Shown here piece by piece: positions 17,044-26,237 of a stretch of DNA of 64,000 nucleotides. The stretch covers positions 1-64,000 of the forward strand of contig JBGQBO010000006.1 in the NCBI GenBank assembly GCA_041494885.1, read 5' to 3'. Source of the stretch: JAIQFV01 sp041494885. GTDB lineage: Bacteria > Acidobacteriota > Terriglobia > JAIQFV01. The position numbers and the translations under genes were made by a program. The notes beneath the pieces were generated by a model. It saw nothing but the letters and a program-made list of their open reading frames with translations. It did not search any database and was not told the origin of the DNA. Position 1 is the first letter of the stretch. Every line of letters starts with the position of its first letter.

Positions 17044-19446
17044 ATGAGAATCAAGAGCTGGCTTGTTTGGTCGACCGTATGCTTTTTGATCATTTTGGGA
17101 ATTTGGGGGGCAGGGCCGGCCCTCAAAGCCTCCGCCTCTCAGACCCCTTCTCCGCAGTCCAGTCCTGCCCCGGTGCCCGCCACTCCACCGCCGGCAAACG
17201 GGCAAGCCGCTCTTTCCAGTCAAAACGTGATTCACATAGAAGTGCCCATCGTGACAGTGGATGTGGTGGTCACTGACAAGAAGGGAAAACCGGTCAAGGG
17301 CCTGACCAAAGCGGATTTTAAGCTCCTCGAGGATGGGACGGTACAGCAGATCAGCAATTTCGAGTATCTCAGCGAGGATGAACCGACCGGAGAACTTGCC
17401 TCCATCACCACCGATCGTCCCTTGGGTGGAGAACGCCAGAACTACGTCCTCTTCCTCTTTGACAACATGACCATGGATCCAAGCAGCCAGGAGCGCGCCC
17501 GCCATGCTGCAGCGAAATTCCTTGACGAAAATCTGCGATCGGGAGATCTGGTCGCCATCGCCAATTATCGGAATTCCATGCAGATCGTTCAGAATTTCTC
17601 CAGCAATAAATCCCGTCTCGCCCGGGCCCTGGGAGTTATCGCCAGCGGGGAGACGGCCGAAAGTGCGGATGCAGGGCCGAACCCAGCCGCCAATACAACC
17701 TTCGATCGCGCTCAGCAGGGCCTTCGGGCGCTGGGGGCGCAGTTCGACGCCCGCAACCTGATGATCGCTATGCGGGAGCTTTTCAATTCGATGCGCCCCA
17801 TCAAGGGGAGAAAGTCTCTGATCGTGTTCTCCGGAGGGCTCACGCTTTCGGCGGACAATCAAGTGGACTTGATCGCAGCCATCGATGCCGCCAACAAGGC
17901 CAACGTAACGGTGTACACCATCGATGCGAAGGGTCTGACCGTTGACATTCCCAATCCCAATCTGTCAAACCCGCGACGCATGAGCTTCAACAGTTCGCCG
18001 AAGATCTCACCCCTCGGCTCCTTCGTGAATGCCTTCCAGGGGTCCCCACGGGGTGGAGGAGGGGGAACACCCGGTGGAGGAGGGAGGCCGGGAGGCGGAG
18101 GGGCTCCAGGAGGGACTCCCGGCGGCACTCCGGGAGGCAATCCCGGTGGTTTCCCGGGAGGTAACACGGGCGGAAATTCCCGGGGAAACACAGGGGGGTT
18201 CCCTGGCAACAATGATCCCTTCGATCCAAACAACAATAACCCCTTCGGAAATCGGAATCCGCTGGACCGGCGACTGGACCAACTGACTTTGAACGATCTC
18301 AAGGACGTGTTGCTTAGCATGGCCACAGAGACGGGCGGTTTTTATATCCGAAACTCAAACGACTTCAATCGCGGTCTCGGCGAGATCAAATCGGAAATGA
18401 GGAACTACTATTCGCTGGGATACGAATCAAATAACTCGGTGCACGACGGAAAATTCAGGGCGATCAAAGTGGAAGTCCATGATAAAGGCCTTCACATCAA
18501 GTATCGAAAAGGCTATTTTGACAAGAAATCACAGGATGCCCTGGCGGGAACACCCGCCGAAAAACCCTTGAACAAAGCCATCGAAGAGAGCTCTCCGGTG
18601 ACGCAACTCCCTCTTCAACTCACTACGGATTACTTTTATGAAGGACCCGGGCAGGCCCGGACCCCGGTGAGTGTTCAGCTTCCGATCTCGAAGCTGAAAA
18701 TGAAGAAGGACAAGGGCCTTCGGAGTGATGCGATCGACATCCTGGGGGTCGCCCTTCGCGAAGACGGCTCCAAGGCCGCCCGATTCAGCGATACGTACAA
18801 CCTCAAGATGGAGAACGAACAGTGGAAAAACCTGCCTGAAAATGCCAGCGTGAAATTCCCCAACTATTTCAGGCTGCCTCCTGGGAAATACAAGTTGAAG
18901 GTTGCGGTCCATGACGAAGGAGATCTGGTGGGCACCGTGGAAGAGCCTCTTGAAATCCCGGCCTACACGGGCGGTCAATTCGCCACCAGCAGCCTCGTCC
19001 TGAGCGGAGAAGTGCGGCCACTTTCAGGACTCATCAGTAGCCTCGAATCCGAGCTGCTCGATGACAAGAATCCCCTCATCTCCAATGGGATGAAGGTCTA
19101 TCAATCCGTCGATAAGACGTTTTATACGGGCGGATCGATGTGCATCTACTTCACGCTTTACAATTTGACGGTGGATTCAAGTCAGAAAAAACCGACGTTG
19201 CTCCTGAGCTATTCGATCCTCACCAATGACAAACTGATCACTCAAATCCCGCTGTCAAGCATCACTCAACTTCCACCCATGGAAAACGGAGCGCTTCCCA
19301 TGGGAATGTGGGTTCCGCTGAAAGACATCCCGCCGGGCCACTATACGATCCAGGTAACGGTCCGTGACGGCCTCACCAACGTCACCCATTACCTGCGAGA
19401 CCAGTTCAATGTCGAGGCCTCTCGGGAGAGTGTCGCCAAGAAATAG
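17044..19446 (+). CDS. VWFA-related exported protein (TIGR03436-like) 2, Gly-rich
   Basis: An 800-residue paralogue of the preceding protein. It has a signal peptide (about 8-30), a Pro/Ser-rich spacer, the family domain VDVVVTDKKGKPVKGLTKAD (about 75-105) and a degenerate VWFA fold starting YVLFLFDNMTMD (about 138), in which the MIDAS aspartate is kept but the serines are shifted. After the fold a glycine-rich linker (about residues 335-400, DNA 18046-18250) is built of GGGG, PGG and NPGG units and ends in Asn-rich NNNN. The conserved C-terminal family motif YYSLGYESNN and YRKGYFD follow, with an extra C-terminal domain of about 270 residues absent from the neighbour. The ribosome-binding site AGGAGGGGAGAG is strong. 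A terminator lies at 19471. Function unknown. Confidence 0.85.
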   Translation: MRIKSWLVWSTVCFLIILGIWGAGPALKASASQTPSPQSSPAPVPATPPPANGQAALSSQNVIHIEVPIVTVDVVVTDKKGKPVKGLTKADFKLLEDGTVQQISNFEYLSEDEPTGELASITTDRPLGGERQNYVLFLFDNMTMDPSSQERARHAAAKFLDENLRSGDLVAIANYRNSMQIVQNFSSNKSRLARALGVIASGETAESADAGPNPAANTTFDRAQQGLRALGAQFDARNLMIAMRELFNSMRPIKGRKSLIVFSGGLTLSADNQVDLIAAIDAANKANVTVYTIDAKGLTVDIPNPNLSNPRRMSFNSSPKISPLGSFVNAFQGSPRGGGGGTPGGGGRPGGGGAPGGTPGGTPGGNPGGFPGGNTGGNSRGNTGGFPGNNDPFDPNNNNPFGNRNPLDRRLDQLTLNDLKDVLLSMATETGGFYIRNSNDFNRGLGEIKSEMRNYYSLGYESNNSVHDGKFRAIKVEVHDKGLHIKYRKGYFDKKSQDALAGTPAEKPLNKAIEESSPVTQLPLQLTTDYFYEGPGQARTPVSVQLPISKLKMKKDKGLRSDAIDILGVALREDGSKAARFSDTYNLKMENEQWKNLPENASVKFPNYFRLPPGKYKLKVAVHDEGDLVGTVEEPLEIPAYTGGQFATSSLVLSGEVRPLSGLISSLESELLDDKNPLISNGMKVYQSVDKTFYTGGSMCIYFTLYNLTVDSSQKKPTLLLSYSILTNDKLITQIPLSSITQLPPMENGALPMGMWVPLKDIPPGHYTIQVTVRDGLTNVTHYLRDQFNVEASRESVAKK

Positions 19447-19470
19447 CCGGATTCCGCTGGCAAGACTAGA

Positions 19471-19509
19471 AACGCCTCCATCATCACCCGTGATGGAGGC
19501 GTTTTTTTT
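19471..19509 (+). terminator. Terminator after the VWFA gene pair
   Basis: The stem AACGCCTCCATCA pairs with TGATGGAGGCGTT around a short loop and is followed by eight T, 24 bases after the stop codon. Confidence 0.93.
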
Positions 19510-19615
19510 CTGGAACGGGCGAGAGGCGCTCACCGCTCGGGACTCAGGCTTTAGTCGTCAAGCGGGTCCTTGTGATGGTCCTAAAGCACCAGGTCGGGGA
19601 CCTCTGCAGAGGGGA

Positions 19616-20659
19616 TCATCCATCTGTGAGGCGATCTTTGATCCGTTCACTTAACTCGTCAACCCGCCGCGCCAACTCTCGAAGATTCTTCTGAAGCTCT
19701 GGAAGCTTCGCAAAAATGGCGGAGGCTTTCAACCATTGATGACTCTCAAACGCCGGGGACCCTGAGATCACCTGGCCTGCGGGAACATCGTGCGGAATTC
19801 CGGATTGGGCGGTGACCACGACTCCGTCGCCTATGGTGAGGTGGCCTGCGGCGCCCACCTGGCCGGTCAACACAACGTCCCGACCCACCACGGTGCTGCC
19901 GGCTAAACCCACCTGAGCACAGAGCAGGGAATTCTCCCCCACCGTTGAGGCATGTCCCACCTGAACCAGGTTGTCGATCTTCGCCCCTTTCTTGACCCGG
20001 GTCTCCCCGATGGTCCCGCGATCGATGGTTGAATTCGAACCGATTTCGACGTCGTCTTCGATAATGACGATGCCCGACTGGACCATTTTGTAGTAACTTC
20101 CATCAGCTTGCTTGGCAAACCCGAAGCCGTCACCTCCGACAACGACCCCGTTTTGCAGGGTGACGTTGCTTCCGAGGCGGCAATACTCACGGATGACCAC
20201 ATTGGAGTGTGCCAGGAAATGTTCTCCAATCCGGACTCCCCGGTAAATCGTTGCCGGCCCCACAAGGACGGCGTTGTCCCCGATCACCACATCCTCGTGG
20301 ATAACAACGTAGGGACCCAGATGGGCACGCAGTCCGATGCGGGCGGTCGGATCGATGCACGCCGTGGGATGAATTCCGGGGGGATATTGAGGAGCCGCAT
20401 AAAACAGCTCAATCGCTTTGGCAAAGGTCAGATAGGGGTTTTGGCTGCGCAAGGTCGCCATGGGCAGAGGAGCAAAGTCCTCCGCAACAATAATGGCCGA
20501 AGCCCGTGTGGTTTTAGCGGCGGCCACATATTTTCGATTTGAAATGAAGGTCAGATCGCCTGAGCCTGCGGCTTCAATCCCAAGGACACGATGAATTTCG
20601 ACGTTTCCGTCCCCCTCCAGGCGACAGTTCAGACGTTGGGCAATCTCTTGAAGGCGCAT
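19616..20659 (-). CDS. lpxD: UDP-3-O-acylglucosamine N-acyltransferase
   Basis: Third enzyme of lipid A synthesis: it adds the amide-linked 3-hydroxyacyl chain to UDP-3-O-acylglucosamine. The 347 residues give an N-terminal uridine-binding domain (about 1-100, with GDLTFISNRKYV and YPPGIHPTA) followed by a left-handed beta-helix of hexapeptide repeats (about 105-310), with GGDGFGFA and the catalytic-His region NLVQVGHASTVG, and a C-terminal helix (QKNLRELARRVDEL). The length is normal. It implies a lipopolysaccharide-containing outer membrane. It is divergent from murJ with a 123-base gap; no other lipid A gene is in the window. Confidence 0.96.
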   Translation of the reverse strand: MRLQEIAQRLNCRLEGDGNVEIHRVLGIEAAGSGDLTFISNRKYVAAAKTTRASAIIVAEDFAPLPMATLRSQNPYLTFAKAIELFYAAPQYPPGIHPTACIDPTARIGLRAHLGPYVVIHEDVVIGDNAVLVGPATIYRGVRIGEHFLAHSNVVIREYCRLGSNVTLQNGVVVGGDGFGFAKQADGSYYKMVQSGIVIIEDDVEIGSNSTIDRGTIGETRVKKGAKIDNLVQVGHASTVGENSLLCAQVGLAGSTVVGRDVVLTGQVGAAGHLTIGDGVVVTAQSGIPHDVPAGQVISGSPAFESHQWLKASAIFAKLPELQKNLRELARRVDELSERIKDRLTDG

Positions 20660-20782
20660 TCAGGCATCTCCAGGGCCAAAGGTCGGAGCGAAACCAAGCA
20701 AAGTCTGGCAGGTGGGTTCGATTGCCAGCCAACTTCGGCGTGTGCTAGTATACGCGGGTTTTTTATACCGAACAAATCTCCC

Positions 20783-22444
20783 ATGCAAGAGACACCATCA
20801 CAGACTCAGCAAAACAAACTGCACATCCTGAAGCATGCCGGAATCATTACGTCGATTACCCTGCTGAGCCGCGTCTTAGGCTACATCCGCGATCAGCGCA
20901 TCACCTTCCTGTTGGGGACCCTGCCCGCCAGCGACGCCTATACCGTGGCCTATCGCATCCCCAATCTGCTCCGCCGGCTCGTCGCGGAGGGGGCCATGAC
21001 CGCCTCCTTTATTCCCGTGTTTACGCACCTCCTAAAAGAGGAAGGCCGGGAAAAAGTGTGGGAATTTGCCAACAAGTTCTTCTGGACCATGGCATTTGTG
21101 TTGACGGGTCTTGCAGTGCTGGGCGTTGTTTTCTCTCCATTTTTCATCGACCTGGTGGCCTCAGGGTTCAGGCATAAGCCGAGCTACGATCTGACGGTCC
21201 ATTTGAACCGCATCATCTTCCCTTACGTCTTCTTTATCGGCCTGGCGGCGCTGGCCTCCGCCATCCTGAATTCGTTCCATAGTTTTGCCGTCCCCGCAGC
21301 CACACCCATTGCCCTGAATATCTGCATCATCACCCTTTCTTTTTTTGCATTTCGATTCCAGGAGCCCGCTGTGGCACTGGCCATCGGAGTCGTTCTGGGG
21401 GGGCTCATGCAGTTGCTCATCCAGATTCCGCAATTGCGGAAACAAGGGATGACCTTTCATTTTGGGGTTTCTCTGAGCCACCCCTCCATCCGCAAGGTGG
21501 CACGGCTGATGTTCCCGGTGTTCTTCGGAGTGGGGGTGGCCCAATTGGGACTCATCATTGACACCCAGTTCGCCTCGTATCTCTTTGCCGGCGCGCAGGC
21601 TTCGCTGTATGTGGCGGACCGTGTGATGGAATTGATTCTGGGTGGCTATGCCATCTCCGTGGCGACCGTCATCCTGCCGATGCTCTCCCAGCAAGCGGCT
21701 GAGAACCAGATTGCAGACATGCGAAGGACGCTCGCGTTTTCGTTGCGCATTGTTTCCTTCATTGCCATCCCCTCGACGGTCGGATTGATCGTCTTGCGAC
21801 GCCCCATCATCGAAGTCCTCTTCCAGCACGGCAAATTCAATGCGCAATCGACGGCGATCACCGCGCCGCCCCTGATGTACTTTGCGTTTGGGCTCTGCGC
21901 GTTTGCCCTGATCAAGGTGGTCGTCCCCGCCTTTTACTCTCTGCACGACACAAAGACCCCCGTCAAGATCGCCGCCACCGCCCTCAGCTTCAATTTGATC
22001 TCCAATTTTCTGGTGAGCCGGCCTGAACACGTCGAGGGGGTCCTGAAGCATGTTTTCGGTTTCTTTGCCGGGATCGCCACTGCCCTGCACATCCCCTCCC
22101 TCCAAAACGGAGGCCTGGCGCTTTCCACCTCGCTCGCCGCTTACATCAATCTTTCCATCCTCGTCTATGTTTTTCAGAAGAGACATGGGCGATTCGTGAC
22201 CCGTGAGGTCCTGGTCTCCGTGTTCAAGGCAGGACTCTCCTCCCTGGCAATGGGCCTGGTGTGCTGGTATGTCATTCGCATCCCGGGCTGGTATGCCGAC
22301 CAGCATTTTGCAAAACAGGTCCTCGCGTTCACCATTACCCTCGGCCTCGGCACGGCGGCGTACTTTGGTTTGGCGATGATCATGCATTGTCCCGAACTGG
22401 AAGAAGTCTGGGGCATCGCCATGAGACGAAAAGCCAAGGAATAA
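20783..22444 (+). CDS. murJ: Lipid II flippase MurJ
   Basis: A 553-residue polytopic inner-membrane protein of the MOP exporter superfamily that moves lipid II across the membrane for peptidoglycan synthesis. The early signature is ITSITLLSRVLGYIRDQRI, then RIPNLLRRLVAEGAMTASFI, and about 14 hydrophobic segments follow. The frame is open upstream to 20591, but those 64 codons overlap the start of lpxD on the other strand and show no family likeness, so the ATG at 20783 was chosen. A long loop at about residues 410-430 (LVSRPEHVEGVLKHVFGF) differs from textbook MurJ. It is followed by xerD after 133 bases. Confidence 0.94.
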   Translation: MQETPSQTQQNKLHILKHAGIITSITLLSRVLGYIRDQRITFLLGTLPASDAYTVAYRIPNLLRRLVAEGAMTASFIPVFTHLLKEEGREKVWEFANKFFWTMAFVLTGLAVLGVVFSPFFIDLVASGFRHKPSYDLTVHLNRIIFPYVFFIGLAALASAILNSFHSFAVPAATPIALNICIITLSFFAFRFQEPAVALAIGVVLGGLMQLLIQIPQLRKQGMTFHFGVSLSHPSIRKVARLMFPVFFGVGVAQLGLIIDTQFASYLFAGAQASLYVADRVMELILGGYAISVATVILPMLSQQAAENQIADMRRTLAFSLRIVSFIAIPSTVGLIVLRRPIIEVLFQHGKFNAQSTAITAPPLMYFAFGLCAFALIKVVVPAFYSLHDTKTPVKIAATALSFNLISNFLVSRPEHVEGVLKHVFGFFAGIATALHIPSLQNGGLALSTSLAAYINLSILVYVFQKRHGRFVTREVLVSVFKAGLSSLAMGLVCWYVIRIPGWYADQHFAKQVLAFTITLGLGTAAYFGLAMIMHCPELEEVWGIAMRRKAKE

Positions 22445-22577
22445 GGCCATCATACGGGGCCTGGACGCGCTCCCGAGTGGATCTCCGAACGCTGAATTTG
22501 CTTTCCTTGGCGGCCGTCGACCACGTTTCCTTATTTTTCTATTTTTTCTTTTCCTCAATTCGTTCTACTCTTCTTCC

Positions 22578-23468
22578 ATGCAAAAGCATATCGATGCCTA
22601 CCTCAACTATGTTCGCGTCGAAAAGGGGCTTGCGAGCAATACCCTCGAAGCCTATCAACGTGATCTTGCCCATTGGCGGAAATTCTTCTCCGCCCGGAAG
22701 AAAGATCTATCGATTGAATCCGCGTCTCGAAAAGAGGTGGTGGATTTTCTCCAGGCGCTCTACCAGCAGGGGTTGAACAGTCGCTCGGTCGCCAGGGCCT
22801 TGACGACCCTTCGAAATTTTTTCAAGTTTCTAGAGCTGGACGGGATTGTTCAGGTCAACCCCACCGCCCTGGTGGAATCACCCAAACTCTGGAAGAAACT
22901 CCCCAAATATCTCTCCCTCGCCGAAGTCGAACAGATTTTGAACGCTCCTGACCTGGAAACATCCATCGGGTTGCGCGACAAGGCGATGCTGGAACTCCTC
23001 TATGCGACCGGATTGCGGGTGTCCGAGTTGGTCAATTTGAAGTTCGCCAATCTTCACCTCGATCCCGGCTATGTCCAGTGTCTGGGTAAGGGAGACAAAG
23101 AACGGATCGTCCCCATGGGAAAGTCTGCGGCGGCTTCCGTCGAACGATATATCGCTAAGGCGCGGCAGGATTTCTTGAAGCAGCGCCGTTGTGACTTCCT
23201 GTTCGTCACCCGCCGCGGCGACCGCATGACGCGGCAATCCTTCTGGATCATCATTTCAAATTACGGGCGCAAAGCGGGGTTAAAAACCAAACTCACTCCC
23301 CACCTCTTGCGGCATTCTTTCGCCACACATCTGCTGGAGCGAGGCGCCGATCTGCGCTCCGTCCAAACCATGCTTGGCCACGCCGATATTTCCACGACCC
23401 AGATTTATACGCATGTCATCAACACCCGCCTGAGAGAGATTTATCAGAAACATCATCCGCGGGCGTGA
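22578..23468 (+). CDS. xerD: Tyrosine recombinase XerD
   Basis: A 296-residue site-specific recombinase that resolves chromosome dimers at dif together with XerC. It has an N-terminal SAM-like core-binding domain (about 1-85, YLNYVRVEKGLASNTLEAYQ) and a C-terminal catalytic domain with all expected residues: Arg in YATGLRVSELVNL, Lys in GKGDKERIVPMG, HLLRHSFATHLL, GHADISTTQIYTH with the tyrosine nucleophile. The length matches XerD. No ribosome-binding site is visible before the ATG. XerC and a dif site were not found in the window. Confidence 0.93.
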   Translation: MQKHIDAYLNYVRVEKGLASNTLEAYQRDLAHWRKFFSARKKDLSIESASRKEVVDFLQALYQQGLNSRSVARALTTLRNFFKFLELDGIVQVNPTALVESPKLWKKLPKYLSLAEVEQILNAPDLETSIGLRDKAMLELLYATGLRVSELVNLKFANLHLDPGYVQCLGKGDKERIVPMGKSAAASVERYIAKARQDFLKQRRCDFLFVTRRGDRMTRQSFWIIISNYGRKAGLKTKLTPHLLRHSFATHLLERGADLRSVQTMLGHADISTTQIYTHVINTRLREIYQKHHPRA

Positions 23469-23545
23469 GGGGCGGCCGGAGGTGTCGGGTATCGGGTGCC
23501 AGGTGTCAGGTGAGCGAAGGCGGAGGAACTCGGAACTCAAATGTA

Positions 23546-23567
23546 GGGGCGCACAGACGTGCGCCCA
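23546..23567. repeat. GC-rich hairpin (REP-like)
   Basis: Arms GGGCGCAC and GTGCGCCC around AGAC, preceded by GTAG, in the spacer between convergent xerD and deoB. No T-run follows. Just before it, 23480-23514 holds short degenerate repeats of the unit GGTGTCGGGTATCGGGTG. Confidence 0.5.
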
Positions 23568-23595
23568 CCTTCATTTCTGAGGCAAGAATAAGGTC

Positions 23596-24771
23596 TCAGG
23601 AGAATAGCAATTTCAGGAAACTGGTGCCGCGAGGAAGTTTGAGACCGAAGTTTTCGGCCACGGTCTGGCCGAGGTCGGAGAGTGTGGAGCGCGTCCCCAG
23701 GTTCAGATTTCCCCGGGACATTTTCGAATAAGCGAGGAGAGGAACATATTCACGCGTGTGGTCGGTGGTTTTCATATAGGTTGGATCACAGCCATGATCG
23801 GCGGTAATCATCAGCAGATCATCGGGCCGCATCCTATTCAGCAATTCCCCTAACTGCCGGTCAAACTCCTCCAACGCGCTGGCATATCCGGCTACGTCGC
23901 GCCGGTGGCCATAGAGCATGTCGAAATCTACGAGATTAGTGAAGATCATGTCGACTGCTTTTGACTGTGTGGCTTCCAGCGTGTGTTCCATCCCCTCCGT
24001 ATTGTTTTTCATTTTGACATGTTCAGAGATCCCCCGCCCGCAGTAAATGTCAAAGATCTTTCCCACCGCGTAAATAGTCCGACCCTTTTCATTCATCAGA
24101 TCCAGCAGCATCGGCCGGGGCGGGTCAATCGCATAGTCATGACGGCGCTCGGTGCGAGTGAAGTTTCCCGGGCTTCCGATAAAAGGACGGGCAATGACGC
24201 GGGCGACGCGATCCTTGCCATCAAGCAACTTCCGGGCAATCTCGCACATGCGGTAGAGCTCTGTGACCGGGATGACCTCTTCGTGAGTGGCAATCTGAAA
24301 GACACTGTCACCTGAGGTGTACACGATGGGCGCTCCGGTGCGCATATGTTCTTTCCCAAGCTCCTTAATGATTTCGGTGCCGGACGCCGGAATATTGCCG
24401 AGGGTCTTTCGCCCGATGGCCCTCTCGAAGGCCTCGATAAGGTAACGGGGAAACCCTTGCGGATAGGTCGGGAAGGCGACCTCCGTCAATATGCCGGCCA
24501 TTTCCCAATGTCCCGCGGTCGTATCTTTTCCTTTCGAGGCGAGGGCCATCTTTCCATAGGAGCCGATTGGAGGGCCATTCGGGGAAACATTTGAGAGCGG
24601 ACGGATCACTCCCAGACCCAATTTTGTGAGATTCGGCAGCGCCAGGGGACGATATTCGCAAACGTGTCCAAGGGTGTCGGTCCCCGCGTCTCCCCATTCC
24701 GCCGCGTCCGGCATCGCACCAATACCGACGCTGTCGAGTACAATCGTGATGATTCGTTTGAATGAAGCCAT
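23596..24771 (-). CDS. deoB: Phosphopentomutase
   Basis: Converts ribose-1-phosphate and deoxyribose-1-phosphate to their 5-phosphates. The 391-residue protein is of the alkaline-phosphatase superfamily: N-terminal metal/catalytic segment IVLDSVGIGAMPDAAEWGD, family motif GKDTTAGHWEMAG with the phosphorylated Thr, and metal ligands in NLVDFDMLYGHRRDVAGYA and ITADHGCDPT. It is the last gene of the minus-strand nucleoside operon, 48 bases after the amidohydrolase. Its products are the substrates of DeoC and RpiB encoded about 20 kb away. Confidence 0.97.
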   Translation of the reverse strand: MASFKRIITIVLDSVGIGAMPDAAEWGDAGTDTLGHVCEYRPLALPNLTKLGLGVIRPLSNVSPNGPPIGSYGKMALASKGKDTTAGHWEMAGILTEVAFPTYPQGFPRYLIEAFERAIGRKTLGNIPASGTEIIKELGKEHMRTGAPIVYTSGDSVFQIATHEEVIPVTELYRMCEIARKLLDGKDRVARVIARPFIGSPGNFTRTERRHDYAIDPPRPMLLDLMNEKGRTIYAVGKIFDIYCGRGISEHVKMKNNTEGMEHTLEATQSKAVDMIFTNLVDFDMLYGHRRDVAGYASALEEFDRQLGELLNRMRPDDLLMITADHGCDPTYMKTTDHTREYVPLLAYSKMSRGNLNLGTRSTLSDLGQTVAENFGLKLPRGTSFLKLLFS

Positions 24772-24819
24772 GCCGTGTGGACTGTCCTTCTTCCCCGCCC
24801 TCGAGTCGCAGTTCTTGTC

Positions 24820-26226
24820 TTAGTTCGTGGATTTCAAGCTGGCCAAAATCTTAGCACGGAACTCCCGGGCTTTTTGGAAAATCTGGTCTTCGTTCAATGT
24901 CAGAACGCGCCGGTGTCGCATGACGATCCGTCCGTCGATAATGGTGGTATCCACATCACATCCCTTGATGGAATAAGCCAGACCGGCGTAGTAGTCATAG
25001 AGCGGCACCTCGTTGGCGTGGTTCAGGTCGACCAGGATCAAATCCGCTTTCTTCCCTGCTTCCAACGATCCGATCTCCTTCTCCATGTTCAAAACCCGCG
25101 CTCCCCCGAGTGTGGCCATCTCCACCGATTGGCGGGCCGGCAGCGCCTTCGGATCCATCAACGAGATTTTCTGTAATTTGGAGGCGAGGTCGATTTCTTC
25201 GAACATGTTCAGGTCGTTATTGCTGCCTGCCGGACCGTCTGTCCCCAAGCCGACGTCCAACCCGGCCTGGATCATCTTCATGACGGGGGCCACCCCACTG
25301 GCCAGCATCATGTTGCTTGAAGGATTATGCGCGCATCCGACCTTGAAAGCCTTTAATGTCGCAATATCCTGGTCGTCGACCCAGACGCAATGAGCAGCGA
25401 CGACAGAATCCTCCAGGAAGCCGATATTCTTGAGATGCTGAACGGGTGAGGCGTGGTAGCGTGCCCTAATGTCCTCATCCTCGGTCTTGGTCTCGGCAAC
25501 GTGAATTAAGATGGGGGAATGGTGTTGGTCAGCGAGCGATTTGGCGACCATAAGATGCTCGGGAGAAACCGTAAAGGGGGCATGGGGGGCCACGGCGGGC
25601 GTAATCAAGGAGTCGCCTTCATATTGCTTCAGAAACTGTGTCGTGTAACTCACCATCGCGTCGAAGGTCTTGTTATCGGGTGCAGGAAAGTCCAGCCAGG
25701 TCTCTCCCAGCACCCCTCGAAGTCCCGCCTGCTTGGTTCCTTTCGCCACCTGATCCTCAAAATAGTACATATCAGCAAAGGTGGTGATGCCGGATTGGAT
25801 CATCTCCAGATCTCCCAGCAGCGTCCCCCAGTAAACGAATTCCGGCGTCACATTCTTCGCTTCCGCGGGAAAGATATACTTTTCCAGCCACTCTTTCAGC
25901 GGCAGGTCATCGGCTATTCCCCGAAACAGCGACATAGGAACATGCGTGTGGGTGTTGATGAGGCCGGGCAAGACCAACTGGCCGGTCGCCTGGATTGTCC
26001 GGAGGGGGCGAAATTCTTTTTCCAGCCTGGCCCGAGGCCCGATCGCGAGAATGCGATCTTTTGAGATCGCGACATAGCCGTCTTCAATGATCTCCCCGGA
26101 CGCGTTCATGGTGAGAATCGTCCCGCCGGCAATGGCAAGGTCGATGGTCTTTTGTGCTGAATACGTCGAGGGCAGCGCGAACCAGGCAAGGAGAATGAGG
26201 AGAACTCTTGACGTCATCGAGGTCAT
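24820..26226 (-). CDS. Exported amidohydrolase, MTA/SAH deaminase-like
   Basis: A 468-residue amidohydrolase-superfamily protein, close to the 5'-methylthioadenosine/S-adenosylhomocysteine deaminase and chlorohydrolase group (Mn/Zn or Fe metalloenzyme). Metal ligands are seen in LINTHTHVPMSLFRG, ILIHVAETKTE, VVAAHCVW and GLGTDGPAGSNN; the C-terminal strand GSLEAGKKADLILVD is typical. The start at 26226 (or 26217) gives a signal peptide of about 20 residues ending TYSAQ, so the protein is probably periplasmic, unlike most of the family. The frame is open to 26376, but that part overlaps cdd. It lies 11 bases after cdd and before deoB, which points to deamination of an adenosine-like nucleoside before uptake; the exact substrate is inference. 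Confidence 0.85.
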   Translation of the reverse strand: MTSMTSRVLLILLAWFALPSTYSAQKTIDLAIAGGTILTMNASGEIIEDGYVAISKDRILAIGPRARLEKEFRPLRTIQATGQLVLPGLINTHTHVPMSLFRGIADDLPLKEWLEKYIFPAEAKNVTPEFVYWGTLLGDLEMIQSGITTFADMYYFEDQVAKGTKQAGLRGVLGETWLDFPAPDNKTFDAMVSYTTQFLKQYEGDSLITPAVAPHAPFTVSPEHLMVAKSLADQHHSPILIHVAETKTEDEDIRARYHASPVQHLKNIGFLEDSVVAAHCVWVDDQDIATLKAFKVGCAHNPSSNMMLASGVAPVMKMIQAGLDVGLGTDGPAGSNNDLNMFEEIDLASKLQKISLMDPKALPARQSVEMATLGGARVLNMEKEIGSLEAGKKADLILVDLNHANEVPLYDYYAGLAYSIKGCDVDTTIIDGRIVMRHRRVLTLNEDQIFQKAREFRAKILASLKSTN

Positions 26227-26237
26227 GGTGTGAACCG

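Noticed and set aside
20591..20782. N-terminal extension of murJ
   Set aside because: These 64 codons overlap lpxD on the other strand and lack family similarity; MurJ begins naturally at 20783.
21161..22558. 465-codon open frame on the minus strand across murJ
   Set aside because: Highly charged, low-complexity translation antisense to murJ; no family features and no ribosome-binding site.
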